Assembly (NCBI RefSeq): GCF_051488685.1 | Contig: NZ_JBPSEH010000001.1 | Span: 248,001 to 312,000, forward strand | Length of the DNA: 64,000 bases | Source of the DNA: Melioribacter sp051488685 | GTDB lineage: Bacteria > Bacteroidota > Ignavibacteria > Ignavibacteriales > Melioribacteraceae | Direction of reading: 5' to 3' | In this document: positions 27,179-36,887 of the stretch, piece after piece | Position numbering within the stretch: the stretch's first letter is position 1 | Layout: the number at the start of each line of letters is the position of its first letter | Program-made: the position numbers and the translations under genes | Notes under the pieces: generated by a model | Database searches by the model: none | What the model saw: the letters and a program-made list of their open reading frames with translations, nothing else | What the model was told of the DNA's origin: nothing

Positions 27179-27817
27179 ATGAGAAATACTAAAAATCAGC
27201 TTACCAGAAGCAAAATCGAGGAGAAGCTTATAAATCTACTTGATGAGAAGCTTAGCAGAAATGGATTTGAAAAGTTTTCTATGGATGAGCTTGCAAATGA
27301 GCTGCACATCAGCAAGAAAACTATCTATAAAAGTTTCCCTACAAAAGAAGAGTTAGTTAGAAAGTTCTACTTAGGAAAGCTCGACTATGCTTATAGTGTT
27401 ATTGTGACAAATATTCAAGCGCAATCAAATATTGTAGAAAAATTTGTTGAACTATCAAAAATGATTCAAGAGCATCTTGTTTTGTTCAATAATGTATCAA
27501 TGCTACAGCTGAAGCATTATCATCCAGAATTAGCAAATGAACTGATCACTTTTAGAAATGAACGGGTTATTCCACTAATAAAACTTTTACTGAGAGTTGG
27601 AAGGAAGAAAAAATTAGTTAATGATATTGGTGATGAAATCATTATAAAAGTATTTACTACATCACTTGGGGAAATTACTCGGCTGAAAAAAAATTACGAA
27701 CAGATTGAATATCAAAAAATATATGAAACTGCTTTTGAAATACTATTAAATGGTATTCTAACAAAAAAAGGAAGACAATTATTAATTAATAAAAGGATAA
27801 AAAATGGAAGCAATTAA
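27179..27817 (+). CDS. TetR/AcrR family regulator 2
   Basis: This 212-residue protein has the TetR helix-turn-helix near residues 10-55, with FSMDELANELHISKKTIYKSFPTKEEL. I start it at 27179; earlier in-frame starts (TTG 27140, ATG 27149) would have the coding sequence run through the operator palindrome. Its end overlaps the adaptor gene by 14 bases, indicating one transcript. Having two TetR proteins in tandem is unusual; they could act as a heterodimer or respond to different inducers. Confidence 0.85.
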   Translation: MRNTKNQLTRSKIEEKLINLLDEKLSRNGFEKFSMDELANELHISKKTIYKSFPTKEELVRKFYLGKLDYAYSVIVTNIQAQSNIVEKFVELSKMIQEHLVLFNNVSMLQLKHYHPELANELITFRNERVIPLIKLLLRVGRKKKLVNDIGDEIIIKVFTTSLGEITRLKKNYEQIEYQKIYETAFEILLNGILTKKGRQLLINKRIKNGSN

Positions 27818-28769
27818 AATAACAATCATCTTTGTATCAGTATTACTTATTGCGGGTTGCAATAGTAAAAATAATGATACTTTCATCGAAGCTACAGGCA
27901 CAATCGAATCAACTAACATTATCGTAAGTTCAAGAACAGCCGGTGAGGTAAAATCAATTTTATTTGATGAAGGCAGTCGGGTTAATGCTGGCGATACAGT
28001 TCTTATCATAGACAGAGAAGCACTCGATTACCAATTAGAACAAGCATTAGCTGCAGAGCAGATTGCACAGGCTCAACTCGATTTGATGCTTAAAGGTGCA
28101 AGAAGTGAAGACATTAAACAAGCAGAAGAAATGCTGAAACAAAGCGAAATCAATTTTAACACCGCCAAAGCAGATTTTGAAAGATACAAACAGCTCTGGG
28201 AAACTAAATCAATATCTAAAAAACAATTTGAAGATATGACAGCGAGATATGAAGTTGCATTAGCACAATACAATTCTGCTAAAGAAAACTATCAAAAAGT
28301 AAAAAAGATTTTCAGGCCCGAAGAAATTGAACAGGCAAAAGGTAATCTTAGAAAAGCCAAAGCTTCGGTTGACCTTCTTAAAAAGAATATACGCGATAGT
28401 TATGTAACTTCTCCATTGAGCGGTTTTATCGTAAAAAGATTTGTTGAGCCGGGAGAAACTGTTACTCCAATGTCTTCGCTTTTCAAAGTATCGAACTTGA
28501 CGACCGTTGATTTAGTCATCTATGTGTCTGAAGTCGAACTGGGAAAAATAAAACTCGGAGAAAAAGCTGAAGTTACAATTGATACTTATCCGGATAGAAA
28601 ATATGTAGGTAAAGTAACCTACATTTCACCGGAAGCAGAATTCACACCAAAAAATGTTCAGACGAAGGATGAAAGAACTAAGCTTGTTTTTGCTGTAAAG
28701 ATTTCTGTTGATAATAAAAATTTTGACTTAAAACCTGGTATGCCAGCAGATGCTAAAGTTTATTTATAA
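27804..28769 (+). CDS. HlyD-family membrane fusion lipoprotein (YbhG-like)
   Basis: This 321-residue periplasmic adaptor links inner-membrane ABC permeases to an outer-membrane channel. A lipoprotein signal ends LLIAGC (Cys19). A biotinyl-lipoyl-like half motif (about 30-70), a long coiled-coil hairpin rich in Q, E and K (about 75-185), the second lipoyl half with SPLSGFIVKRFVEPGETV (about 197-214) and a beta-barrel domain follow. This is the YbhG/HlyD_D23 layout. It is the first structural gene of the efflux operon. Confidence 0.9.
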   Translation: MEAIKITIIFVSVLLIAGCNSKNNDTFIEATGTIESTNIIVSSRTAGEVKSILFDEGSRVNAGDTVLIIDREALDYQLEQALAAEQIAQAQLDLMLKGARSEDIKQAEEMLKQSEINFNTAKADFERYKQLWETKSISKKQFEDMTARYEVALAQYNSAKENYQKVKKIFRPEEIEQAKGNLRKAKASVDLLKKNIRDSYVTSPLSGFIVKRFVEPGETVTPMSSLFKVSNLTTVDLVIYVSEVELGKIKLGEKAEVTIDTYPDRKYVGKVTYISPEAEFTPKNVQTKDERTKLVFAVKISVDNKNFDLKPGMPADAKVYL

Positions 28770-28789
28770 ATCAGATATGAGTTAATAAA

Positions 28790-29719
28790 ATGGATGCTAT
28801 TATAAAAATAAACGGTTTGAAAAAAAGCTACGGTTCAGTTATAGCAGTTGATGGTGTAAGCTATGAAGTTAATCGAGGCGAAATGTTTGGATTGGTCGGT
28901 CCCGATGGAGCCGGCAAAACTTCTACTATGAGAATGCTGGTTGGTTTGCTTAATCCAGATTCCGGGAATGCTGAAGTTTTAGGATATGATTTATTAACAC
29001 AAAAAAATCTCATCAAAGATGAGATTGGATATTTATCGCAGAGATTTTCACTTTATGGTGATCTGTCGATTGATGAGAATATTGAATTCTTTGCTGACAT
29101 ACACGGTGTTAAAAATTATAAAGAAAGACGAAATGAATTACTTGAATTTACAAGATTAACTCCTTTCAGAGATCGTCTTGCCGACAAACTTTCGGGAGGA
29201 ATGAAACAAAAATTAGCTCTTGCTTGCACACTTATTCATAAACCCAAGATTATTTTCCTTGATGAACCAACCACCGGCGTAGATCCGGTATCAAGAAGGG
29301 ATTTCTGGAAAATTCTATCAAATCTTTTGAAAGATGGAATTACAATTTTTATGACAACGCCCTATCTCGACGAAGCTGAAAGATGTAACCGTGTTGCCTT
29401 GATGGATAAAGGAAAAATTATAAGCTGCGACACACCAAAGAATGTAAAGGATTCAATGAATATGCAAGTGATTGAAATTGTTTGCAGCCCGATTAGAGAA
29501 GCTTATAACGCTATCAAATCATCAACAGAGTTTGAAGTGCAGATGTACGGCGATAGACTAAATGTTGCTGTTCCAAATTACGACAACGATTATGCTGTAA
29601 TCAAAAAATTATTCGACGAAAACAATATCACAGAAATTGATAAAAGATTAATTACGCCGTCACTGGAAAATGTGTTCATTCATTTTATGAGTAAACCGAA
29701 AGAAGTTGAAGTATCATAA
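28790..29719 (+). CDS. ABC transporter ATPase A (YbhF N-half-like), degenerate H-loop
   Basis: This 309-residue ATP-binding subunit has Walker A GPDGAGKTST (37-46), signature LSGGMKQ (about 134-140), and Walker B IIFLDEPTTGVDP (about 155-167). In place of the conserved H-loop His the sequence reads MTTPYLDEAER, with Pro. A C-terminal regulatory extension (about 230-309) is typical of multidrug ABC-2 ATPases. It should pair with the second ATPase of the operon. The missing His suggests its own ATP site is catalytically weak. Confidence 0.9.
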   Translation: MDAIIKINGLKKSYGSVIAVDGVSYEVNRGEMFGLVGPDGAGKTSTMRMLVGLLNPDSGNAEVLGYDLLTQKNLIKDEIGYLSQRFSLYGDLSIDENIEFFADIHGVKNYKERRNELLEFTRLTPFRDRLADKLSGGMKQKLALACTLIHKPKIIFLDEPTTGVDPVSRRDFWKILSNLLKDGITIFMTTPYLDEAERCNRVALMDKGKIISCDTPKNVKDSMNMQVIEIVCSPIREAYNAIKSSTEFEVQMYGDRLNVAVPNYDNDYAVIKKLFDENNITEIDKRLITPSLENVFIHFMSKPKEVEVS

Positions 29720-29748
29720 AGTTTTAGAAAAATAAAAAGGAAATTGAA

Positions 29749-31062
29749 ATGAAAAAAATATTAATCTTAATTCTCTTTGCAAGTTCATTATTTGCGCAAG
29801 AAAGAATTCTGACACTGAAAGAATGTCTGGAAATTGGATTGCAGAACAGCAAAGACTTAAAAATTTCACAATCAAGAATAAATTTTTCTGAGGCAAAACT
29901 CTCTGAAATAAATAGCCAGTTTCTGCCGCAGTTTAAGTTATTTGGTAATTATACACGCTTGAGTGATAACATTCCGGCTTTTGAGTTTTCATCTCCTCTT
30001 TTCCCGAGTACAATTAGAATATCAGAGCCGCTTTACAACAATTACACTTTTAAATTTGGTTTCACTCAACCTCTTTTCACCGGCTTTAAACTTCTATCTT
30101 CAAGAAGTGCGGCAAAGTATAATCTGCAAGCATCTGAAAGTGATTATTCAAAAGATGCGAATGAAGCTGCATTTAATATTTACAGCGCATACTGGAATTA
30201 TTATAAAGCAAGTGAAATAAGAGATGTGATTGAGCATACATTAAAGCAGATTGAAAGTCACCTAAAAGATACGCGTAATTTTTATGAACAGGGATTAGTG
30301 CCTAATAATGATCTGTTGAAACTTGAAGTCAAATATTCAAACACAAAATTAATGCTTATCGAAGCGGAGAACAATTTAAAGATAGCACGAATTGCATTAA
30401 ATAAAGCACTCGGAATTGAACTTGATTCACAAATAAAAGTATCGGGTGCAGAAACATCATTAGAAAATGTTAATTATGATTTATCTGAAATTTTAAATGA
30501 AGCATTAAACAACAGACAAGAATTAAAATCCTTAGCTTATCGTGTACAAAGCAGTGAGGAAGGAATTAGCGCTGCAAAGTCAAACTGGCTGCCATCAATT
30601 TATTTAAGCGGCAATTATTATTACAGTAATCCCAACCCAAGATTTCTACCGGCAAAGGATGAGTTTAATTATAACTGGGATGTTGGCGTTACACTTAGCT
30701 GGGATGTTTGGAACTGGGGTCTAACTTCATCTCAGGTTTCACAAGCTGAACAAACAAAAATTCAACTTGAAACAAATTATGATCAGCTTAAAGAAAATAT
30801 TCAGATGGAAGTCCATTCAAATTATTTGAACTTATTAAAGACTGAAGAAAAAGTTAAAGTAAATAAAATTGCTTTAGAACAGGCATCAGAGAATTATCGA
30901 ATAACTGCCGAAAAGTACAATCTGCAATTAGCAACAAGCACTGATTTAATTGATGCCGAGACTTTAAAACTTCAAGCAGAAACTAATTTGAAAACTGCAG
31001 AAGTTGATTATCAATTAGCAAAGGTAAGACTTGAGAAATCACTTGGGAGAAGGATTTACTGA
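29749..31062 (+). CDS. TolC-family outer-membrane efflux protein
   Basis: This 437-residue protein has a signal peptide (residues 1-16, ending SLFAQ) and two OEP repeats (about 20-210 and 225-430) with long amphipathic helices. LTLKECLEIGLQNSKDLKIS at the start of repeat one is characteristic. It forms a trimeric outer-membrane tunnel. It lies inside the ABC operon, between the two ATPase genes, and its stop overlaps the next start by one base, so the operon encodes all three envelope layers. Confidence 0.92.
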   Translation: MKKILILILFASSLFAQERILTLKECLEIGLQNSKDLKISQSRINFSEAKLSEINSQFLPQFKLFGNYTRLSDNIPAFEFSSPLFPSTIRISEPLYNNYTFKFGFTQPLFTGFKLLSSRSAAKYNLQASESDYSKDANEAAFNIYSAYWNYYKASEIRDVIEHTLKQIESHLKDTRNFYEQGLVPNNDLLKLEVKYSNTKLMLIEAENNLKIARIALNKALGIELDSQIKVSGAETSLENVNYDLSEILNEALNNRQELKSLAYRVQSSEEGISAAKSNWLPSIYLSGNYYYSNPNPRFLPAKDEFNYNWDVGVTLSWDVWNWGLTSSQVSQAEQTKIQLETNYDQLKENIQMEVHSNYLNLLKTEEKVKVNKIALEQASENYRITAEKYNLQLATSTDLIDAETLKLQAETNLKTAEVDYQLAKVRLEKSLGRRIY

Positions 31063-31991
31063 TGAAAGCCATAGAAGTAAATAATCTAACTAAAAAATTC
31101 GGCAGCTTTACTGCAGTTGATAATGTGAACTTCACAGTAAAGCAAGGAGATATTTTCGGTTTCCTTGGCGCCAACGGAGCCGGTAAATCTACAACAATAA
31201 GAATGTTGATTGGTGTATTAGAACCAACTTCCGGCGATGCTCTGGTTGGTGGTTATAGCATTATGAAGGAACCGGAATTGGTGAAAAAAAATATTGGTTA
31301 TATGTCACAAAAGTTTTCACTCTATAATGATTTAACAGTTGCAGAAAACATCCGATTCTATGCAGGGGTTTATGGTCTTGATGGTAAGAAATATCAGGAA
31401 AGAAAAGAATGGGTTTTGAAAGTCGCTAATCTTGAAAATATGGAAAATGTTCTTACTGCTTCTCTACCCGGAGGAATAAAACAAAGATTGGCACTTGGCA
31501 CTGCTGTAATCCACGAACCCAAAATTGTTTTTCTTGATGAACCTACAAGCGGTGTTGATCCAATATCACGAAGAAATTTTTGGGATTTAATTAATGATTT
31601 ATCTGCCGCTGGTACAACCGTTTTAGTAACAACTCATTATCTGGATGAAGCTGAATTTTGTAATGATATTATTCTTATTAATGCAGGTAAAATCGTTGCT
31701 CAGGGCAACTCAAAGCAACTTAAAACAAATTATATAAAAAATCCTATTCTGGAAATTGAAACTGAACGTACAGTTGAAAGTCTGGAATTTTTAGAAAAAG
31801 AAAAATGGGTCGGCGAAACATCAATCTTTGGAAATTACATTCACGTAATCTTAAATGACAATACAATAACAGAACAAAATATTATTCACTTGCTGCAGGA
31901 ACAAAATGGTATAGCTGTAAAGCGTGTTGATAGGATCGTTCCAACGCTTGAAGATGTATTTATTCATCTAATTGAAAAGGGAAACAAATAA
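31062..31991 (+). CDS. ABC transporter ATPase B, degenerate signature
   Basis: This 309-residue ATP-binding subunit is paralogous to the other ATPase. Walker A is GANGAGKSTT (near 37-46), Walker B IVFLDEPTSGVDP, and the H-loop His is present in TTHYLDEAEF. The signature reads LPGGIKQ where LSGGQ-type is expected, so Ser is replaced by Pro. Together with the Pro H-loop of the partner, this predicts one complete and one degenerate ATP site in a heterodimer. Confidence 0.9.
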   Translation: MKAIEVNNLTKKFGSFTAVDNVNFTVKQGDIFGFLGANGAGKSTTIRMLIGVLEPTSGDALVGGYSIMKEPELVKKNIGYMSQKFSLYNDLTVAENIRFYAGVYGLDGKKYQERKEWVLKVANLENMENVLTASLPGGIKQRLALGTAVIHEPKIVFLDEPTSGVDPISRRNFWDLINDLSAAGTTVLVTTHYLDEAEFCNDIILINAGKIVAQGNSKQLKTNYIKNPILEIETERTVESLEFLEKEKWVGETSIFGNYIHVILNDNTITEQNIIHLLQEQNGIAVKRVDRIVPTLEDVFIHLIEKGNK

Positions 31992-31992
31992 A

Positions 31993-33126
31993 ATGTTAAA
32001 CAGAATATTTGCAATTGCTAAAAAAGAAATCAAGCAGTTAAGAAGAGATACCAGAATGTTGTTTATCATTTTTTTCTTCCCGATTGTCCTTCTGATAATT
32101 TTTGGATATGCAATCAATTTTGATGTTAAGCATATTAAGATTGCTGTTTATGATCTTGATAAATCTGATTACACAAGAGAATATGTTAATGGACTCATCA
32201 GCTCTGAATATTTTGACCTTGTAACTTATGTTCAGGATGAAAATGAAATTAAAAGATTGTTGGATGAAAAAATTGTTCAGGCAGTTGTTGTTTTTCCAAA
32301 TGATTTATCTCGCAAATTATTATCAAAGCAAGATGTAAAAGTACAATATCTTATTGATGGAGTTGACGGAACAACAGCCAGTGCAATTCAAAATTATGTT
32401 AATGCAGCTACTTACAGCTACTCAATTAAGTTAACAAAAGAATATCTGGCTGTTACAGGTAAGAATTTATATGTACCAATAGATTTACAGCCGCGCTTTT
32501 GGTTTAATCCGGAACTGCAATCAACAAAATTCCTTATTCCCGGTTTAATGGGAATGATTTTGATTGTTACTGCAGTAATCTCAATTTCACTTTCAATTGT
32601 ACGAGAAAAAGAAAGAGGAACAATAGAACAAATAAATGTTTCTCCACTTTCATCTTTTGAGTTTATTCTTGGTAAGACGATTCCATACATTTTTATTTCT
32701 TTAATTAATGCAGTAATAGTTCTTGTTGCAGGTTACTTCTTATTTGGAATTGTAATTAAAGGTAATTTGTTCTTGCTGCTATTCGGAACACTCACATTTT
32801 TATTTGCAGCATTAGGATTAGGAATTTTTATATCAACAGTTGCAGATTCACAGCAAGTAGCATTCCAGGCAGCAAATGTTACTTCATTGCTTCCTTCATT
32901 TATTCTTTCTGGATTTATTTTCCCTATTGAAACGATGCCTACAGCAATTCAAGTGTTAACAAATGTTACGCCGGCAAAATTTTATGTTGTGATTTTAAGA
33001 GCAATTCTTTTAAGGGGTGCAGGAATTTCAGCTTTCTGGGAGCAGCTATTCTACCTTGGAATTTTCGGAACCATCTTTATTACACTTGCAGTCATTGTTG
33101 ATCAAAGATCGAAAGGAAAAGACTAA
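31993..33126 (+). CDS. ABC-2 permease (YbhS-like)
   Basis: This 377-residue permease starts at an ATG at 31993; the preceding in-frame TTG would lie within the ATPase gene. It has one N-terminal membrane segment (about 22-42), a large periplasmic loop (about 45-175), then five more segments. The sequence REKERGTIEQINVSPLSSFEFILGK (about 203-227) is the typical coupling-helix region of ABC2_membrane_3 proteins. It should form the translocation path with the next gene product. Confidence 0.9.
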   Translation: MLNRIFAIAKKEIKQLRRDTRMLFIIFFFPIVLLIIFGYAINFDVKHIKIAVYDLDKSDYTREYVNGLISSEYFDLVTYVQDENEIKRLLDEKIVQAVVVFPNDLSRKLLSKQDVKVQYLIDGVDGTTASAIQNYVNAATYSYSIKLTKEYLAVTGKNLYVPIDLQPRFWFNPELQSTKFLIPGLMGMILIVTAVISISLSIVREKERGTIEQINVSPLSSFEFILGKTIPYIFISLINAVIVLVAGYFLFGIVIKGNLFLLLFGTLTFLFAALGLGIFISTVADSQQVAFQAANVTSLLPSFILSGFIFPIETMPTAIQVLTNVTPAKFYVVILRAILLRGAGISAFWEQLFYLGIFGTIFITLAVIVDQRSKGKD

Positions 33127-33127
33127 T

Positions 33128-34258
33128 ATGAAAACAATCTATCATTTTATTATCAAAGAACTATTGCAAGTAAAGAGAGATAAAAAGATGCTTGTAATAA
33201 TTTTTATGGCTCCTATTCTGCAGCTAATATTTCTTGGTTATGCTGCAAATATGGATGTTGATATTGTTCACACAACCATTTATGATCTGGATAAAACCGA
33301 AACAAGTCGTAATTATATAGAAAGGCTGGTAGAGACAGGATATTTCCAGATTGATTACTATGTAAAAAGTTATGAGGAAATAACTGATTTGCTGGAGAAC
33401 GGAAAAACGCTCGTCGCTATTGTGATTCCAAAAGATTTTGAGAAAAAAATAAATCGCCGCGAAACAACACCGGTTCAAACTTTATTTGAAGGGTCGGATG
33501 CAAGCAAAGCTTCAATGGCACTTGGTTACATACAAGGTGTTACAACAAAATTTTCTCAGAATCTTATAGTAGATACTAAAGACAAATTGGGAATGAAAAT
33601 ATCACTCAGCGGTTCTCTTACGCCAGAAGTAAGAGTGTGGTATAATCCGGAAATGAAATCAAGGATATTTATGGTTCCGGGAATCTTAGGATTAGTTTTA
33701 ATGATTTCTACCATATCCTTGATGTCGATGGCAATAGTAAGAGAAAGAGAAATTGGAACTATGGAACAGTTAATTGTAACTCCGATTAAAAAATATCAAC
33801 TGCTACTTGGTAAGTTAATTCCATTTACAATGATCGGATTTGTGATCCTTGTAATTGTAATGATTATAATGACTCAGTGGTTTGGAATTTCTGTTAGAGG
33901 AAATGTTCTTTATCTGCTTTTTGCGGCATTTCTTTTCATCTTATCAAATCTTGGAATCGGATTATTTATTTCAACCGTTTCCAAAACACAACAGCAAGCA
34001 ATGATGGCTTCTGTTTTTGCTTTGATGATGCCGATGATTTATCTGTCTGGCTTTGCATTCCCGATAGAAAATATGCCTCAGTTTTTCCAGTACATAACTT
34101 ATGCAATACCATTAAGATATTTTATTACAATAATCCGTGGAGTAGTGTTGAAAGGAATTGGCTTTTCATCGCTTTGGCTCGAGACATTAATTCTTTTTGC
34201 AATGGGAGTATCAATTTTAGTTCTGAGCGCTAACAGATTTAGTAAGAAAATAGAATAA
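33128..34258 (+). CDS. ABC-2 permease (YbhR-like)
   Basis: This 376-residue permease starts 1 base after the previous stop; an ATG at 33128 follows directly. It has the same topology, one segment (about 21-41), a periplasmic domain, then five segments. The coupling-helix sequence REREIGTMEQLIVTPIKKYQLLLGK (about 204-228) matches the partner permease in layout. It probably forms a heterodimer with the YbhS-like subunit. The transported compound is not known. Confidence 0.9.
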   Translation: MKTIYHFIIKELLQVKRDKKMLVIIFMAPILQLIFLGYAANMDVDIVHTTIYDLDKTETSRNYIERLVETGYFQIDYYVKSYEEITDLLENGKTLVAIVIPKDFEKKINRRETTPVQTLFEGSDASKASMALGYIQGVTTKFSQNLIVDTKDKLGMKISLSGSLTPEVRVWYNPEMKSRIFMVPGILGLVLMISTISLMSMAIVREREIGTMEQLIVTPIKKYQLLLGKLIPFTMIGFVILVIVMIIMTQWFGISVRGNVLYLLFAAFLFILSNLGIGLFISTVSKTQQQAMMASVFALMMPMIYLSGFAFPIENMPQFFQYITYAIPLRYFITIIRGVVLKGIGFSSLWLETLILFAMGVSILVLSANRFSKKIE

Positions 34259-34279
34259 TAAATTGAGGAAAACAGTATT

Positions 34280-34723
34280 ATGAAAAAAGTACAACAGAAT
34301 CTATTAAAAACAATCTCATTCATTGTGATTAGCTTTTTCTTTGCATCAGCACTATTTCTTAATGATACAAATGCACAAACAAAAGATCATTATAAGGTGC
34401 TTGATATTAAAAATGAAATTAATTCTGGTAAAGACAAAGAAATAAAAATGTTATTTGAAGGCGAGAGAAGAAAGATTGTTCAGCTTACATTGCGCAACGG
34501 GAGAAATCTAAGGTGGCACAGCGTACCTGAACCGATAACAATTCAATGTATTGCAGGCGAAGGTGATATGTTGATAAAAACTGAAAACCAAACAGATACG
34601 ATTAAACTTTTACCTGATACTTTCATAACACTTGACCCTCTGGTTGATCACGATATAATTGGGAAACCAGATGTATCAATTCTACTCATTAGGTTTTTAA
34701 CTGATGAAGACAACGATGAATAA
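34280..34723 (+). CDS. Exported cupin-domain protein
   Basis: This 147-residue protein has a signal peptide (about 1-33, ending TNAQ) and one cupin barrel (about 60-140). Motif 1 is LRWHSVPEPITIQCIAGEGDMLI and motif 2 includes LDPLVDHDIIG. Only some of the usual metal-ligand histidines are visible (His near 75 and 123). It follows the permease by 21 bp and may act periplasmically with the efflux system. Function unknown. Confidence 0.75.
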   Translation: MKKVQQNLLKTISFIVISFFFASALFLNDTNAQTKDHYKVLDIKNEINSGKDKEIKMLFEGERRKIVQLTLRNGRNLRWHSVPEPITIQCIAGEGDMLIKTENQTDTIKLLPDTFITLDPLVDHDIIGKPDVSILLIRFLTDEDNDE

Positions 34724-34734
34724 ATATTCAACAA

Positions 34735-34762
34735 TCAGACAGTTCACGACGGGGCTGTCTGA
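34735..34762 (+). terminator. Hairpin after the efflux operon
   Basis: The arms TCAGACAG (34735-34742) and CTGTCTGA (34755-34762) pair perfectly. The following sequence has no strong T run, so termination is only probable. Confidence 0.45.
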
Positions 34763-34803
34763 GTAATTAAATAAATATAATAAATAATCAAAGGAGTGAT
34801 ACA

Positions 34804-35346
34804 ATGAAAACAAAATCATTATTATTAACAGTTGTGCTTTTACTTACAGGCACAAGTCTATTCGCTCAATCGAGCAGAGCAGGAAAATTTGGTGTTGGAT
34901 TAGATAACATATCTTCATCACCAAATTTAATGTTCAAGTACTATGCTTCAGATAATTTCTCAATGGATTTTATCGTTGGAGCTGATCTTAAATTCTTAGG
35001 TGAAGATGCACCGTTAGGCGAAACAAAAGTAGATGGTTACAACTTAAGATTTGGTTTAGCTGGTTCGTATCATTTTAATGTCGATAAGGTTTCACCATAT
35101 CTTGGCTTACAAGCATTATACGGTATAAACCAGGATGCTGGTTATTATGCTGTAGAACCGGATCCCAAAAACAGTGTAAAAGTTGGTTTAATATTTGGCG
35201 CGGATTATTTCTTATTCGAAAAATTCAGTGTTGGTATTAAACAAAATCTCGGTTTTGATTTTCAACTTTCCCGAGATATTCCAAAAGAAGAAACCGATGT
35301 GTTAATGAATACGAAAACGGAGTTAACAGCAAGATTCTATTTTTAA
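34804..35346 (+). CDS. Outer-membrane beta-barrel protein
   Basis: This 180-residue protein has a signal peptide (1-20, ending SLFAQ) and alternating beta strands ending in an aromatic residue (ELTARFYF), the usual barrel-assembly signal. It is in the size range of 8-stranded barrels (OmpW/OmpX-like). It has its own AAGGAG site and lies between two hairpins, so it may be a separate transcript. No specific function can be assigned. Confidence 0.75.
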   Translation: MKTKSLLLTVVLLLTGTSLFAQSSRAGKFGVGLDNISSSPNLMFKYYASDNFSMDFIVGADLKFLGEDAPLGETKVDGYNLRFGLAGSYHFNVDKVSPYLGLQALYGINQDAGYYAVEPDPKNSVKVGLIFGADYFLFEKFSVGIKQNLGFDFQLSRDIPKEETDVLMNTKTELTARFYF

Positions 35347-35368
35347 TTTGCTAAAGATTCTTTTGGTA

Positions 35369-35397
35369 AAAGCCGGTTGCGTTGTACAGCCGGCTTT
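35369..35397 (+). terminator. Rho-independent terminator candidate
   Basis: The arms AAAGCCGG (35369-35376) and CCGGCTTT (35390-35397) pair perfectly, 23 bases after the barrel gene's stop. The 3' arm ends in TTT. Confidence 0.6.
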
Positions 35398-35431
35398 ATT
35401 AAAGATAGGTAAAATAAAAAACAGGAACAGA

Positions 35432-36838
35432 ATGAATAACAATTTATACAAAATATTTTTTACAATTATTTTTTTAAGTCAAAACTTATCTGCGCAGCTT
35501 AATGATACTAAGTTTCTTCCTTCCGGTTTATCTGATGATCAAACGAAGGTTGAAAACGATTCAACATCTACTTTAAGTTCTGATGTTAAAAAAAATTACT
35601 GGCTGCCAGCAGTTGAAGTTGTTGGATTAAATTTTGCTGTCTGGGGATATCAGAGGTATCTAAGCAGGCAGAATTGGGCAGCAATCAGTTGGGAATCGAT
35701 AAAAAATAATTTCAAAAACGGATTTGTCTGGGATTATGATGGCTATTTGATAAATCAGTTTTGGCATCCATATCACGGTGCTAATTATTATAATACAGCA
35801 AGATCAAACGGACTTACATTCTGGGAGTCAGCACCTTATGCTTTTTTTGGAAGTTTGACCTGGGAATACTTTTACGAAAACGAACGGCCTTCTTATAACG
35901 ATATTGTAAACACACCCGTAACAGGAATTATTCTTGGTGAGATTTCTTTTCGTGTTTCTAATTTAATTATTGATGAAAGTGCAGTCGGACTTGAAAGAGT
36001 TATTCGTGAATTCACCTCAATTTTAATTGACCCAATGCAAGGATTGAATAGAATGATTAGAGGTGACATGTGGAAAACAGGATTGCCCCGGAAAAGAGAC
36101 AATTTTAGTGTGGTTGTCTCAACCGGAGTTCATAATGTTTTTTTTGGTAATAAGTTTAATGATAATAAGTCATATCTCGCACTTAGAGCAGATCTGAATT
36201 ATGGAGATGAATTTTCAGTTTCACAACATCAAAAACCATTCGATTACTTTTCATTGCATATTGAAATCAATATAACACAAGACGATAATATAGTTGTAAT
36301 TCTTGCCAGCGGTGTTCTGTGGGATAATAATATTAAACTCTTTAACACTTCAAAAAATATAATTGGCGTTTACAAAGAAGTAGATATTCACATCAATACT
36401 GTCTACAAACTTTCCGCTACAAGTGTCACCGGACAAATAATAAACAGAATAGAACTCAGTCCTTCAGTGGCAATGCAAAATTATCTTGGTTTATCTGCTA
36501 TTCTTATGGGCGGCACAAATTCTCAATATTCAAGCGAGTATGGAAAAGATTATAACATAGGTCCTGGTGCAAGCGGTAAAATAGGGCTTGCTTTAAAAGT
36601 CAAGAATATTGGTGAAGTTTACACGAACTATAAACGATATTGGATTCACACTTTAAGTGGTGCAGAAAGTGAAGAGTTTGTCGGACTTTTTAATTTTGGT
36701 ATAAGTTACAATTTATTTGCTCAGACAGCGCTTGGGTTGGATTATTTATTGTATGAACGCTATGGTGATTACAAATATTTTCCAAATACATCTGATGCAA
36801 ATTCTGCACTTAGAATTTATATCAGGTATAATATTTAA
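35432..36838 (+). CDS. DUF3943 outer-membrane protein
   Basis: This 468-residue exported protein (signal 1-22, ending LSAQ) carries a DUF3943 region about 100-205. Signatures include FWESAPYAFFGSLTWEYFYE and IDPMQGLNRMIRG. The rest alternates in beta-strand fashion and ends with an aromatic-containing strand. I used the ATG at 35432, which follows CAGGA and directly precedes the signal peptide; the longer frame crosses the terminator. The family is likely an outer-membrane barrel of unknown substrate. Confidence 0.8.
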   Translation: MNNNLYKIFFTIIFLSQNLSAQLNDTKFLPSGLSDDQTKVENDSTSTLSSDVKKNYWLPAVEVVGLNFAVWGYQRYLSRQNWAAISWESIKNNFKNGFVWDYDGYLINQFWHPYHGANYYNTARSNGLTFWESAPYAFFGSLTWEYFYENERPSYNDIVNTPVTGIILGEISFRVSNLIIDESAVGLERVIREFTSILIDPMQGLNRMIRGDMWKTGLPRKRDNFSVVVSTGVHNVFFGNKFNDNKSYLALRADLNYGDEFSVSQHQKPFDYFSLHIEINITQDDNIVVILASGVLWDNNIKLFNTSKNIIGVYKEVDIHINTVYKLSATSVTGQIINRIELSPSVAMQNYLGLSAILMGGTNSQYSSEYGKDYNIGPGASGKIGLALKVKNIGEVYTNYKRYWIHTLSGAESEEFVGLFNFGISYNLFAQTALGLDYLLYERYGDYKYFPNTSDANSALRIYIRYNI

Positions 36839-36887
36839 TTATAAGTAAATGATGTTTTTAAATTATAGTTAATCATAAAGGTAGACA

